From: Chlorobiota bacterium
GTDB lineage: Bacteria; Bacteroidota; Bacteroidia; Bacteroidales; VadinHA17
Assembly (NCBI GenBank): GCA_013152085.1
Contig: JAADHC010000025.1
Location: 45,097-109,096 of the forward strand
Direction of reading: 5' to 3'
Length of the DNA stretch: 64,000 nucleotides
The translations under genes and the position numbers were made by a program. A model generated the notes under the pieces. It had not been told where the DNA came from. It made no database searches and was given only the letters and a program-made list of their open reading frames with translations. Below are positions 36,175 through 45,613 of the stretch, piece by piece. Numbering within the stretch: the first letter of the stretch is position 1; each line of letters starts with the position of its first letter.

Positions 36175-37173
36175 TTATTTGCGGAGTTTGATCTGTGTGC
36201 CGGGTTCCGGCTCTTCCCCCTCCTTTATCTGGTTTAGCTCATACAAACTTTTCAGCCGGATGCCATATTTCTGTGAAATAGTGTACATGGTATCCCCTTC
36301 CATAACCATATGAGTCTTAAAACCTGCTTCAGCTTGTTTGCGTTTCGGTTGGAGATAAATGATCTGTCCCGGAACCAGAACGGCATTCTGATCCAGTTCA
36401 TTATATTTTCCCAATTCCCAGGGTAACAGGTCCAGTTCTTTTCGCAGGCTTTCCATAGTATCACCAGACCGGACAATAATATAATCAATTCTGTTATTCT
36501 GATAGACCGGATGTCCGGGATTTTTAATAGTGAATTGTTCCGGTTCGGAAAGTGCAGACGCCGGTGTTACCGACGGTTGTCCGGATTTCTTTTTCGCAGA
36601 TGGCAGTGCAGAAGTATATTTACGGTCATCCAGTTCATAGAGCCGGTTTTCCTCGATAATCTTTATTAACATCTTGTCGTAATGGGGATGCGTGGCGTAA
36701 CCGGCTTTTTTCAGTCCTTTGGCCCACCCTTTGAAATTCCGTGGATCAAGGTCAAAAAGAAAGGCATACCTGGAACCATTCGCAATAAAATCGGAATGAT
36801 CGCGAAAAGATTGCTCGGCCGAAGCATAACGCCTGAAACACTCGTGCCGTTTATCGTCATCATAAAAAATCTTCCTGCCATTCCAGCCATTATGACATTT
36901 AATCCCAAAATGATTATTCCCTTTGCGAGCCAGATAGCTGTTACCATTATCCGATTCCAGCAGAGCCTGTGCCATAGTAATACTGGCAGGAATGCCTGTA
37001 CGCTTCATTTCCTCGCGAGCCAGGCCGCTGTATCGCGCAATATATTCCTGGCGTTCCATGGCAATCACGGGCCGGGTGGCTTTACGTGAGGTCCCACACC
37101 CGCCGGAAATAAGCAGAAAAATGATAAATCCAAGGCCGGGAAAGATTTTTTTCCATGTAAAATACGTTATCAT
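36175..37173 (-). CDS. lipoprotein glucosaminidase with two LysM domains
   Basis: 332 aa from ATG 37173; the ORF track start (37230) adds a Cys-rich stretch before the real signal. Lipobox GFIIFLLISGGC. The glucosaminidase (lysozyme-like) domain spans ~45-190: ITMAQALLESDNGNSYLARKGNNHFGIKC with catalytic Glu, and GWAKGLKKAGYATHPHYDKMLI. Two LysM repeats follow (IVRSGDTMESLRKELDLLPWELGKYNEL; HMVMEGDTMYTISQKYGIRLKSLYEL), which bind peptidoglycan GlcNAc. Predicted peptidoglycan hydrolase anchored to a membrane, acting in cell-wall remodelling. Divergent from cdd. Confidence 0.9.
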   Translation of the reverse strand: MITYFTWKKIFPGLGFIIFLLISGGCGTSRKATRPVIAMERQEYIARYSGLAREEMKRTGIPASITMAQALLESDNGNSYLARKGNNHFGIKCHNGWNGRKIFYDDDKRHECFRRYASAEQSFRDHSDFIANGSRYAFLFDLDPRNFKGWAKGLKKAGYATHPHYDKMLIKIIEENRLYELDDRKYTSALPSAKKKSGQPSVTPASALSEPEQFTIKNPGHPVYQNNRIDYIIVRSGDTMESLRKELDLLPWELGKYNELDQNAVLVPGQIIYLQPKRKQAEAGFKTHMVMEGDTMYTISQKYGIRLKSLYELNQIKEGEEPEPGTQIKLRK

Positions 37174-37196
37174 AAGACTACAATTTTCACAACTTC

Positions 37197-37204
37197 CAAA
37201 ATTA
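37197..37204 (-). promoter_or_regulatory. predicted -7 box TAATTTTG for the LysM gene
   Basis: Exact TAnnTTTG on the minus strand, 24 nt upstream of the chosen ATG; this supports the 37173 start rather than 37230, which would lie upstream of the promoter. Confidence 0.5.
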
Positions 37205-37225
37205 TAACAATAACGGAATAAATTG

Positions 37226-37233
37226 TACATTTG
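37226..37233 (+). promoter_or_regulatory. predicted -7 box TACATTTG for cdd
   Basis: Exact TAnnTTTG, 32 nt before the cytidine deaminase ATG, and in a divergent pair with the LysM gene promoter. Confidence 0.5.
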
Positions 37234-37264
37234 TTATCATCTCCTTTTGCACATTTTATCGGGT

Positions 37265-37744
37265 ATGAAAGAAAAAAAGATCACCATTACCATACAGGAA
37301 TATTTACCTGAAGAAGTTTATGACAATGATAAAATTTTAATTGAAAAGGCAACGCTGGCAGCTCATAATGCTTACGCCCCTTATTCTTCATTTTGTGTTG
37401 GGGCTGCCCTCAAGCTTGATAATGGAGAAATTATTGTAGCAAATAATCAGGAGAATGCCGCTTTTCCTTCAGGAATGTGTGCCGAAAGGGTAGCGATGTA
37501 TTACGCCAATGCACGGTATCCGGATACTGCCATAGTAGCCCTGGCTATCACAGCCATAAAAGATGGTAAGGAATTGGAAACAGCTGTTTATCCCTGCGGG
37601 GCATGCCGCCAGGCACTGATTGAATCCGAAATCCGCTTTGGTAAAAAAATCAGGATGATTATGGCCGGGAGCCAAAAAGTGGAAATTACTTCATCGGTTT
37701 CCGGATTGTTACCTTTACATTTTACCGCCAGTTTTCTTAAATAA
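37265..37744 (+). CDS. cdd: cytidine deaminase
   Basis: 159 aa from ATG 37265; the ORF track begins 14 codons earlier. Homotetramer-type zinc enzyme deaminating cytidine/deoxycytidine to uridine. Motifs: APYSSFCVGAALKLDNG, then the CAE zinc/catalytic motif in FPSGMCAERVAMYYA, and PCGACRQALIE with the other two zinc cysteines. All ligands are intact. Its stop overlaps the convergent RluA gene by eight bases. Confidence 0.92.
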   Translation: MKEKKITITIQEYLPEEVYDNDKILIEKATLAAHNAYAPYSSFCVGAALKLDNGEIIVANNQENAAFPSGMCAERVAMYYANARYPDTAIVALAITAIKDGKELETAVYPCGACRQALIESEIRFGKKIRMIMAGSQKVEITSSVSGLLPLHFTASFLK

Positions 37745-38426
37745 TATTCCCCGGGACAAAAAGTTCCCACAAGGATTCAGACGGCGGTTCTGCCGTAATA
37801 ACCATTTCCTCTTTCTTCACCGGATGTTTAAAACAGATCGAACGGGCATGCAGGGAAATTCCTCCGTCATTATTAGAACGAGCTGCTCCGTATTTCAGAT
37901 CCCCTTTGATAACACATCCTATCCTGGCCAGTTGTGCCCTGATCTGGTGATGTCTCCCGGTAAGCAGGTCAATTTCAAGAAAATAATATTTCTGCCCTCT
38001 TCCTGTCAGGCGATAATGTAATTGTGCCAACTTACTCCCTTTGACCTGCTTATTGTATGCATAGGATTTGTTCTGCTGCCTGTTCCTTACCAGGAAATGC
38101 TCCAGTGTTTCTTCCTCGGCCGGAGGTTTTCCTTCCACAATCGCCCAGTATTTTTTATTAATTTCACGATTACGGAACAGTTCATTCATCCGGCTCAGCG
38201 CTTTGCTTGTACGTGCATATAAAACGATACCACTTACCGGACGATCCAGCCGGTGTATAACACCCAGAAATACATCTCCGGGTTTATTGTACTTTTTTTT
38301 AATATAAGATTTAACCACCTCGTCAAGCGACGCGTCACCGGTTTTGTCTGACTGCACCAGATCGGCCGGAGATTTATTCACAGCGATCAGGTGATTGTCC
38401 TCATAAAGAATGCGGAGCGGTTCCAT
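37737..38426 (-). CDS. RluA-family pseudouridine synthase
   Basis: 229 aa. The catalytic motif GVIHRLDRPVSGIVLYARTSKAL contains the conserved HRLD Asp. IDLLTGRHHQIRAQLA and the start ILYEDNHLIAVNKSPADLV are family features. It lacks the S4 RNA-binding domain of RluD, so it is the short RluA/TruC-like form modifying rRNA or tRNA; the exact site is not deducible. Located 19 nt upstream of panB's end on the same strand. Confidence 0.9.
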   Translation of the reverse strand: MEPLRILYEDNHLIAVNKSPADLVQSDKTGDASLDEVVKSYIKKKYNKPGDVFLGVIHRLDRPVSGIVLYARTSKALSRMNELFRNREINKKYWAIVEGKPPAEEETLEHFLVRNRQQNKSYAYNKQVKGSKLAQLHYRLTGRGQKYYFLEIDLLTGRHHQIRAQLARIGCVIKGDLKYGAARSNNDGGISLHARSICFKHPVKKEEMVITAEPPSESLWELFVPGNII

Positions 38427-38445
38427 ACATTATTACAGAAATAAC

Positions 38446-39261
38446 TCAGTATTTTTCATTTTCATTAGGAAAGTCGCTGGTACGTACGTCCTGGATATAA
38501 GCTTTTACAGCACCGTCGATTTCTTCATTCAGATTATGATAACGCCTCAGAAAACGCGGGGAAAACTCCTGGGTAATTCCCAGCATATCATGCAAAACCA
38601 GAACCTGTCCGTCAACATCCGGACCGGCACCTATACCGATAACCGGAATTTTCAATTCGCCGGCAACTTTTCCGCCCAATTCGGCCGGAATCTTTTCCAG
38701 TACCAGTCCGAAACACCCGGCTTCTTCGAGTAAATGTGCATCTTCTACCAATTTTTCAGCCTCGTCTTTTTCTTTGGCACGAACCACATATGTTCCGAAT
38801 TTATGGATCGATTGTGGTGTCAGTCCCAGATGCCCCATAACCGGAATACCGGCAGAAAGGATTCTCTCTACCGACTCCAGGATTTGCCTGCCACCTTCCA
38901 TCTTAACCGAATGGGCTCCCGTTTCCTTCATGATCCTGATGGCTGATGAGAGCGCTTCCTTGGAATTACCCTGGTAAGTACCGAAAGGCATATCGACAAT
39001 GACCAGGGCACGTTTTACCGCCCTGACAACCGATGCCGCATGGTAAATCATATTATCCAAAGTAATAGGCAGGGTCGTTTCAAATCCTGCCATTACGTTA
39101 GATGCCGAATCACCGACAAGAATAGCATCAATTTTTGCCTGGTCAATAATTCGTGCAAATGAATAATCATATGCTGTAAGCATAGCAATTTTTTCCCCCC
39201 GGAGTTTCATCTCATGCAAAACATGCGTAGTAACCCGCTTAACCTGTTGGTAAAATGACAT
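38446..39261 (-). CDS. panB: 3-methyl-2-oxobutanoate hydroxymethyltransferase
   Basis: 271 aa from ATG 39261 ([19 protein letters not shown]); the ORF start at 39279 is less likely because a promoter box overlaps it. Transfers hydroxymethyl from methylene-THF to ketoisovalerate in pantothenate/CoA synthesis. Signatures: [74 protein letters not shown] and [22 protein letters not shown]. Metal-binding Asp and catalytic Glu regions are intact. Other pan genes are not in the window. Confidence 0.95.
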   Translation of the reverse strand: MSFYQQVKRVTTHVLHEMKLRGEKIAMLTAYDYSFARIIDQAKIDAILVGDSASNVMAGFETTLPITLDNMIYHAASVVRAVKRALVIVDMPFGTYQGNSKEALSSAIRIMKETGAHSVKMEGGRQILESVERILSAGIPVMGHLGLTPQSIHKFGTYVVRAKEKDEAEKLVEDAHLLEEAGCFGLVLEKIPAELGGKVAGELKIPVIGIGAGPDVDGQVLVLHDMLGITQEFSPRFLRRYHNLNEEIDGAVKAYIQDVRTSDFPNENEKY

Positions 39262-39276
39262 AGCTTTATTTTTTGA

Positions 39277-39284
39277 CAAACTTA
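39277..39284 (-). promoter_or_regulatory. predicted -7 box TAAGTTTG for panB
   Basis: Exact TAnnTTTG on the minus strand with a TTTG about 21 nt further upstream. It lies 16 nt before the chosen ATG at 39261 and overlaps the alternative start at 39279. Confidence 0.5.
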
Positions 39285-39573
39285 CAAACTTCCACTCAAT
39301 TAACGCAAAGGATTTAAACGTTTACAAAATCCTGTAAATAAAGCAACCTGCCTTTTTGTCACAATATATCTTATGAGATGAACACAATAATCTTCCATGC
39401 TGCCAAAAACTGACAAACCCGATTTTCATCAGTCAACTCATATATTTTTATTGAAATAATTTTATAACTTACTGATTACCTGTAATTATCAAAAACACTT
39501 TGCCTCCCGGGCACAGTTCAGGAAGAATCATTCCATCTTAAATCAAGGTGCCAGATGTTCATATAAAAACAGT

Positions 39574-39589
39574 TGGCATAATCATTGAT
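39574..39589 (+). promoter_or_regulatory. possible sigma-54-type promoter for dnaK
   Basis: TTGGCATAATCATTGA resembles the -24/-12 form TGGCAC-N5-TTGCW with correct GG-N10 spacing, but the -12 GC reads GA. It lies about 49 nt before the dnaK ATG. The mismatch at an important base keeps this low. Confidence 0.3.
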
Positions 39590-39637
39590 TAACTGGAACG
39601 AACAAATTGATGTTGAATAAAAACTAAAACATATATT

Positions 39638-41548
39638 ATGAGCAAGATTATTGGTATAGACTTAGGAACAACCAACTCCTGTGTTGCGGTAATGGAAGGC
39701 AGCGAGCCTGTCGTCATTGCAAACAGTGAAGGTAAAAGAACTACACCATCCGTAGTTGCTTTTATCGAAAACGGGGAGCGAAAAATCGGAGATCCGGCAA
39801 AACGACAAGCCATTACCAACCCCCAAAAAACCGTATCATCGATAAAAAGGCTGATGGGAGAATCGTTTGACAGAGTAAAAAAAGAAGTTGAGCGGGTTCC
39901 GTATAAAGTGGTAAAGGGAGATAACAACACCCCGAGGGTAAAAATTGACGACCGGATGTATTCTCCGCAGGAAATTTCGGCCATGGTACTGCAGAAAATG
40001 AAGAAAACTGCCGAAGATTATTTGGGACAGGAAGTTACCGACGCTGTAATTACGGTGCCGGCATACTTTAACGATTCGCAGCGTCAGGCTACCAAAGAAG
40101 CCGGCGAAATTGCGGGACTGAAGGTACGCCGGATTATCAATGAGCCCACGGCTGCCTCATTGGCTTATGGGTTGGATAAAAAAGGAAAAGATATGCGTGT
40201 TGCCGTTTTCGACCTGGGCGGTGGCACTTTTGATATCTCTATACTGGAACTGGGAGATGGTGTTTTTGAAGTAAAATCCACTAATGGAGATACACATCTT
40301 GGAGGAGATGATTTTGACCAGACCATTATCAACTGGCTGGCCGACGAATTTCAAAAAGATGAGGGCATCGACCTGAGGAAAGACCCGATGGCTCTGCAAC
40401 GTCTCAAGGAAGCTGCCGAAAAGGCAAAGATCGAAATTTCCAGCTCTACCTCTACAGAAATTAACCTGCCCTATATTATGCCGGTGGACGGAATTCCCAA
40501 ACACCTTGTAAAAACCCTGACCAGAGCACAATTTGAAAAGCTGATTGATCCTTTCATGCAAAAAATGTTTGATCCCTGTAAAACCGCTCTGAAAGATGCC
40601 GGTGTTTCAGCATCAGATATTGATGAAGTATTACTCGTCGGTGGTTCTACCAGGATTCCGATTATCCAGCAAAAAGTGGAAGAATTCTTTGGTAAAGCCC
40701 CTTCGAAAGGAGTTAACCCTGATGAGGTCGTGGCTATCGGTGCTGCCATCCAGGGGGGTGTGCTTACAGGCGAGGTTAAAGATGTCCTGCTGCTTGATGT
40801 AACACCTCTTTCATTGGGAATTGAAACACTCGGTGGTGTCATGACCAGGCTGATTGAAGCAAACACAACCATCCCGACGAAAAAAACGGAGACATTTACA
40901 ACAGCTGCTGACAACCAACCTTCCGTCGAGATCCATGTCCTCCAGGGCGAACGCCCCATGGCAAAAGACAATAAAACCATCGGACGATTCCATTTGGACG
41001 GAATCCCGCCTTCACCACGTGGTGTGCCTCAAATCGAAGTGACTTTTGATATTGATGCAAACGGTATTCTCAATGTTTCGGCAAAAGATAAAGGAACCGG
41101 GAAAGAACAGAAAATCCGTATTGAGGCCTCTTCAGGACTTAACGATGAAGAAATCAAACGGATGCGGGAAGAGGCAAAAGCCAATGAAGAAGCTGACAAG
41201 AAAGCAAAAGAACGGATTGATAAACTCAATGCCGCCGACAGCCTGGTTTTCCAGTCAGAAAAACAACTGAAAGAATTTGGCGACAAACTTCCTGCAGACA
41301 AGAAAGGAAGAATTGAAAAAGCCCTGGAAGATCTGAAAAATGCTCATAAGAATCAGGATGTGGAAGCTATCGACAAAGTAATGCCCGAACTGAATGCTGC
41401 ATGGCAGGCCGCCAGTGAAGAAATGTATAAGGCAACACAAACAAATGGCGGGCCTCAGCAACAATCCACGGCAGATACTTCTACCCAAAGCGGTGACAAT
41501 AAGGGTGATGAAGAGGTGACAGATGTGGATTTTGAAGAGGTAAAATAA
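39638..41548 (+). CDS. dnaK: molecular chaperone DnaK (Hsp70)
   Basis: 636 aa. N-terminal ATPase domain begins [19 protein letters not shown], with phosphate loop [15 protein letters not shown] and [13 protein letters not shown]; the interdomain linker [16 protein letters not shown] is intact; the substrate-binding beta domain contains [13 protein letters not shown] and the helical lid runs to ~590. The C terminus ends in the acidic [12 protein letters not shown]. No grpE or dnaJ is adjacent. A perfect terminator follows, so dnaK is transcribed alone. Confidence 0.98.
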   Translation: MSKIIGIDLGTTNSCVAVMEGSEPVVIANSEGKRTTPSVVAFIENGERKIGDPAKRQAITNPQKTVSSIKRLMGESFDRVKKEVERVPYKVVKGDNNTPRVKIDDRMYSPQEISAMVLQKMKKTAEDYLGQEVTDAVITVPAYFNDSQRQATKEAGEIAGLKVRRIINEPTAASLAYGLDKKGKDMRVAVFDLGGGTFDISILELGDGVFEVKSTNGDTHLGGDDFDQTIINWLADEFQKDEGIDLRKDPMALQRLKEAAEKAKIEISSSTSTEINLPYIMPVDGIPKHLVKTLTRAQFEKLIDPFMQKMFDPCKTALKDAGVSASDIDEVLLVGGSTRIPIIQQKVEEFFGKAPSKGVNPDEVVAIGAAIQGGVLTGEVKDVLLLDVTPLSLGIETLGGVMTRLIEANTTIPTKKTETFTTAADNQPSVEIHVLQGERPMAKDNKTIGRFHLDGIPPSPRGVPQIEVTFDIDANGILNVSAKDKGTGKEQKIRIEASSGLNDEEIKRMREEAKANEEADKKAKERIDKLNAADSLVFQSEKQLKEFGDKLPADKKGRIEKALEDLKNAHKNQDVEAIDKVMPELNAAWQAASEEMYKATQTNGGPQQQSTADTSTQSGDNKGDEEVTDVDFEEVK

Positions 41549-41566
41549 TATGATCAGGTGTCCCGG

Positions 41567-41598
41567 AAAAGCTGTTCAGCATTGAACAGCTTTTTTTT
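41567..41598 (+). terminator. strong hairpin terminator after dnaK
   Basis: 12-bp stem AAAAGCTGTTCA/TGAACAGCTTTT with loop GCAT, extending into a run of T. Confidence 0.9.
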
Positions 41599-41670
41599 AT
41601 ATTTTTATACTGAAATAGGCGGGAAAGATTTCCGTTATTTAATCACCTCCCACGTACAGGTAGTAAACCT

Positions 41671-42489
41671 ATGAGATTAAAAATATTGATATTAACCGCC
41701 GGGCTGTTTACAATCATTTTCCATACAACACTTTCCGGACAGACAATCACTGCAGGAGATACATTATTCAATCAGATTGATAAACTTAACCGTAAACAGG
41801 GATATTGGAAAAAACTTGATGACAAGGGGACCCTGGTATACAGGGGGTTTTTTAAAGACGGAAAGCCTCAGGGAGCATTTATCAGATATCATGAAAACGG
41901 TACCGTAAAATCAAAGATGAATTACCTGCCTGACGGACATACCGTAGAGGTGAAATTTTTCTATGCCAATGAAAAACCCGCTGCTGAAGGCCGTTATTAT
42001 GACCGGCAAAAAGACGGTGAATGGAAATATTACTCTTTTTATGAGGATTTCCTGTCCTATACAGAAAATTACACCCGCGGAAAGAAAAACGGACTCAGTA
42101 TAAAATATTTTTCCAATGGCAATATCGCTGAGAAACTGAATTGGAAAAACGGATATAAAAACGGTGAATGGCTGCAGTTTTTTCCAAACTATAAACCAAA
42201 ACTCAAAGCTTATTATGTGAATGATAAGCTTGAGGGTTCTTTCACCGTATATCATTTGAACGGATTCAAACAAATTGAAGGATCATATAAGAATAACCTC
42301 CGTGATGGGGAATGGCACACCTATGATCTTGAAGGAAACCTCACTGCCACAATCCATTATCGCAACGGCGTCGGGGATAACGAAGAAAAGATCACACGCC
42401 AACAGATGGAACTTCTTGATTCTCTCGAACGAAACAAGGGAAAGTTCAGCGAACCTGATTTAAATGGGCTGGACTTCCGGAAAAGATAA
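41671..42489 (+). CDS. exported MORN/YwqK-like repeat protein
   Basis: 272 aa. Signal peptide (ILILTAGLFTIIFHTTLSGQ). Repeated motifs of the form GxFIRYHENGxVKSKMNY, DGEWKYYSFYEDF, NGLSIKYFSNGNIAEKLNW, DGEWHTYDLEGNL are MORN-like repeats seen in proteins annotated as YwqK-family antitoxins, though no toxin partner is here and the signal peptide makes an antitoxin role improbable. Predicted periplasmic or surface protein of unknown function. Its last codons overlap the ORF of the subtilase, whose chosen start is 17 nt later. Confidence 0.75.
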   Translation: MRLKILILTAGLFTIIFHTTLSGQTITAGDTLFNQIDKLNRKQGYWKKLDDKGTLVYRGFFKDGKPQGAFIRYHENGTVKSKMNYLPDGHTVEVKFFYANEKPAAEGRYYDRQKDGEWKYYSFYEDFLSYTENYTRGKKNGLSIKYFSNGNIAEKLNWKNGYKNGEWLQFFPNYKPKLKAYYVNDKLEGSFTVYHLNGFKQIEGSYKNNLRDGEWHTYDLEGNLTATIHYRNGVGDNEEKITRQQMELLDSLERNKGKFSEPDLNGLDFRKR

Positions 42490-42505
42490 AATAAATCTGG
42501 TAAAA

Positions 42506-44161
42506 ATGACCGGTAAAAGGCATATTTGCCTTCTCATTGTGATTCTTGTTTTTCAAGTGATGCAGCTTACAGCCCAGCATACGCCCGGTTTTTATTTTAT
42601 ACGTTTTACCGATAAAAACGGTTCTGCTTTCTCCATAGACTATCCTGAAGCTTTTCTTTCTCAGAAAGCCATCGACCGGCGCATCAGACAAAACATCCCG
42701 GTCACCGTAGAAGATCTGCCGCTTTCATCCTTATACACAGACAGTCTTCACTCACTTGGACTGGATATACATGCAAAAACAAAATGGATGAATGCCGTTA
42801 CGGTAAGGACTTCGGATACCGCATTACTGGATACACTGGAAAAACTCGACTTTATTGCATCTGTCGAAAGAACCCGGCCACTCACGATAAAAAAATCACT
42901 GATTAAGAAGTGGAGAGATAATCTTACTAAAAATGCAAATTCGACCTTTTCCGAAACAGGGATAACTTCCCTGAAACAACTCTCTATGTTGAATGGGGAC
43001 CAGCTTCATGATTTGGGATACACGGGAAAAGGGATCACTATTGCCATTCTGGACGCCGGTTTTTATCATGCCAATGCTTTACCTGCCTTTGACAGTCTCT
43101 TTACAGGAAACCAAATCCTCGGAACCTATGACTTTGTCTCCGGTGATTCAGAAGTATATAATGATCACGCTCACGGTATGTATGTGTTAAGTTTGCTTGG
43201 AGGGAACATCCCCGGACAACTGATCGGTTCGGCACCCGGTGCCGATTATTGGTTATTGCGCTCCGAGGATGCACTGACAGAATATATCATCGAAGAAGAT
43301 TACTGGACTATGGCCGCAGAATTTGCCGATAGTGCAGGGGCTGATATCATTTCCTCATCTCTTGGATATTTTCTTTTTGACGATTCAACACAGAATCATA
43401 CCTATCAGGACATGAACGGTCGTACCACACGGGTGGCCCGTGCGGCTGCAATGGCTGCCGCACGAGGGATCATTGTAGTGGCCAGTGCAGGTAATGAGGC
43501 CCTGAGTTCATGGCACTATATCATTTCTCCTGCCGATGCAGACAGTATACTGGCGGTAGGTGCCGTTGATTCGCTGAATAACGTGGCATCTTTCAGTTCA
43601 AAGGGTCCGTCATCAGATGGCCGGGTTAAACCGGATGTCAGCGCCATGGGCGTTCAGGATATTATCCAGGGATCTTCAGGTACCCTTGTACGCGGAAATG
43701 GCACATCTTTTTCTGCTCCCATCATCAGCGGACTTACTGCCTGTCTCTGGCAGGCATTCCCTGATGCCGGTGCCCTTGAAATTATCGAAACGATAAAACA
43801 AAGTGCTGATCATTTTAATAATCCTGATAATGATACCGGATATGGAACTCCGGACTATCTCCTTGCTTTCAGCCAACTCAGCTCAATACGTCATCTCAAC
43901 CCGGCAAAAGAAGCGATGGTTTTTCCAAATCCATTCTCCAATCAACTTTTTATTGCACTGAGTGATTCTCAAAATACCCTCCTGACCTTAACATTTTATG
44001 ATCTTACAGGAAAAATACTCCTGAAAGAACAGTTAAAAAGATCTTCTCCAAACCAAATAATCATAATCACCGATCATCTCTCCGGTCTTCCTGCCGGTTT
44101 TCTCATCTTAAGAATATCAGGGAAAAATCTCGAATTAAGTTTAAAAATTATTAAAGAATAA
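42506..44161 (+). CDS. secreted S8 subtilisin-like protease with T9SS type-A domain
   Basis: 551 aa from ATG 42506 (MTGKRHICLLIVILVF); the track ORF begins 14 codons earlier, inside the previous gene. Signal peptide, then a propeptide (~20-150) and the S8 catalytic domain: Asp in ITIAILDAGFYH, His in YNDHAHGMYVLSLLGG, Ser in GNGTSFSAPIISGLTA, and the oxyanion stretch VVASAGNEAL. The C terminus (VFPNPFSNQLFI through LPAGFLILRISG to KIIKE) is a type-A T9SS sorting domain. Predicted extracellular or surface protease that would liberate peptides for import. Confidence 0.93.
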   Translation: MTGKRHICLLIVILVFQVMQLTAQHTPGFYFIRFTDKNGSAFSIDYPEAFLSQKAIDRRIRQNIPVTVEDLPLSSLYTDSLHSLGLDIHAKTKWMNAVTVRTSDTALLDTLEKLDFIASVERTRPLTIKKSLIKKWRDNLTKNANSTFSETGITSLKQLSMLNGDQLHDLGYTGKGITIAILDAGFYHANALPAFDSLFTGNQILGTYDFVSGDSEVYNDHAHGMYVLSLLGGNIPGQLIGSAPGADYWLLRSEDALTEYIIEEDYWTMAAEFADSAGADIISSSLGYFLFDDSTQNHTYQDMNGRTTRVARAAAMAAARGIIVVASAGNEALSSWHYIISPADADSILAVGAVDSLNNVASFSSKGPSSDGRVKPDVSAMGVQDIIQGSSGTLVRGNGTSFSAPIISGLTACLWQAFPDAGALEIIETIKQSADHFNNPDNDTGYGTPDYLLAFSQLSSIRHLNPAKEAMVFPNPFSNQLFIALSDSQNTLLTLTFYDLTGKILLKEQLKRSSPNQIIIITDHLSGLPAGFLILRISGKNLELSLKIIKE

Positions 44162-44171
44162 TCTTTATCCC

Positions 44172-45551
44172 ATGCCCGAACAAAACAAGAAAAAAATATG
44201 GACCCTGTATGCTTTGAATCACAGGATTGGTAATCGTCTGAAACAATCTTTCCCTGAGAGTTACTGGGTTACGGCAGAAATCAGCGAAATGACTGTAAAC
44301 AGTAACGGACATTGTTACCTGGAATTGATAGAAAAAGAACATGAAGCAGAACCTATTATTGCACGCAGTCGTGCCATCATCTGGGCATACACTTTCCGGA
44401 TGCTCAGACCTTATTTTGAAACCACTACCGGAAGACCTTTATCGCCCGGAATCAAAATAATGATACTTGCAGAAATTACTTTTCACGAAGTCTATGGCTT
44501 GTCATTGATCGTTAAAGATATTGAGCCGGGTTTTACCATTGGAGATATGGCCCTCAGAAGACAGAAAATTATCAGGCAATTAAAAGAAGAGGGTATTTTT
44601 GATATGAACAGGCGTCTTACGTTACCAATGGTACCGCAGGATATTGCTATCATTTCTTCTGAAAAAGCCGCAGGCTTGCAGGACTTTATCAGACATTTGT
44701 CCGGGGACTCTCATCATTATCGGTTTTGCTGGAAACTCTTCCCGGCCATGATGCAGGGGAAAGAAGCAGAACCTACCATTATCAATGCGCTCGAAGAGAT
44801 CAATATCCGTTCAGATGATTTTGATGTGGTTGTGATCATACGTGGCGGCGGAGCCCGTACGGATCTCAGTGCTTTTGACCAATACCGGTTGGCAGCACAT
44901 ATTGCACAATTTCCCCTGCCGGTTATCACAGGTATCGGCCACGAAAAAGATGAGTCAGTCACCGACCTGGTTGCAAGGACAAACCTGAAAACCCCAACAG
45001 CCGTGGCACAATTCCTGATTGACCGGATCGAAGAATTTGAGATCAGGATGCTGGAAACCATAACTGCCATTAATGAATTAGTACATCGAAACCTTGTTTT
45101 GCAACAACAGGATCTGAAGAAAGCAGCCTATTTCCTGCAGACAGCCATAATACACAAAATCTCAGATGCAGAACGAATACTCCACCAGCATCATTATCAT
45201 TTCAGGGTTTCGATTGCACAATATTTAAGAAATAAAATGCAGAAAATCAATCAGCTTCGTACAGAAATAAAACAAACCACTCCGGCGGGTATTCATATAA
45301 CACAGGAGCATTTAATATCCCTGAAAACAAAATTTCATTATATTGTCAACCTGAATCTGGAAGGACAAAAGCATAGAACCGAACTTTTACAAAAATCTAT
45401 TGATCTTCTCAATCCGGCAAATACGCTTAAAAGAGGTTATTCAATAACACGCAGGAATAATAAAGTAATCCGTCAGGCCGTGAGCCTCAGGCCGGGTGAT
45501 ATCCTCATTACAGAGTTTGAAAAGGGTAAGAAAAAAAGTAAAGTCATTTAA
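44172..45551 (+). CDS. xseA: exodeoxyribonuclease VII large subunit
   Basis: 459 aa, normal size. N-terminal OB-fold (WTLYALNHRIGNRLKQSFPESYWVTAEISEMTVNSNGHCYLELIE) binds single-stranded DNA. The catalytic core has VVIIRGGGARTDLSAFDQYRLAAHIAQFPLPVITGIGHEKD and VTDLVARTNLKTPTAVAQFL, followed by a long coiled coil and a C-terminal SITRRNNKVIRQA strand. Processes ssDNA to oligonucleotides in repair together with XseB. Its small-subunit gene is 4 kb downstream, separated by two histidine kinases on the same strand. Confidence 0.94.
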   Translation: MPEQNKKKIWTLYALNHRIGNRLKQSFPESYWVTAEISEMTVNSNGHCYLELIEKEHEAEPIIARSRAIIWAYTFRMLRPYFETTTGRPLSPGIKIMILAEITFHEVYGLSLIVKDIEPGFTIGDMALRRQKIIRQLKEEGIFDMNRRLTLPMVPQDIAIISSEKAAGLQDFIRHLSGDSHHYRFCWKLFPAMMQGKEAEPTIINALEEINIRSDDFDVVVIIRGGGARTDLSAFDQYRLAAHIAQFPLPVITGIGHEKDESVTDLVARTNLKTPTAVAQFLIDRIEEFEIRMLETITAINELVHRNLVLQQQDLKKAAYFLQTAIIHKISDAERILHQHHYHFRVSIAQYLRNKMQKINQLRTEIKQTTPAGIHITQEHLISLKTKFHYIVNLNLEGQKHRTELLQKSIDLLNPANTLKRGYSITRRNNKVIRQAVSLRPGDILITEFEKGKKKSKVI

Positions 45552-45613
45552 TCGACCTTGAATTAAACATCTTTTATTATTTTACGTATATATTTCAAAC
45601 CTTAACTTTCTTT

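Larger units (their letters stand above)
39262..39637. other. 376-nt divergent intergenic region between panB and dnaK
   Basis: Contains the panB promoter at the left edge and a sigma-54-like site near the dnaK start. No CIRCE-type inverted repeat (TTAGCACTC-N9-GAGTGCTAA) was seen. No gene. Confidence 0.45.

Noticed and set aside
41671-42489. Toxin-antitoxin system suggested by the YwqK annotation.
   Set aside because: Signal peptide and lack of a toxin partner make this unlikely; the family name is only inherited.
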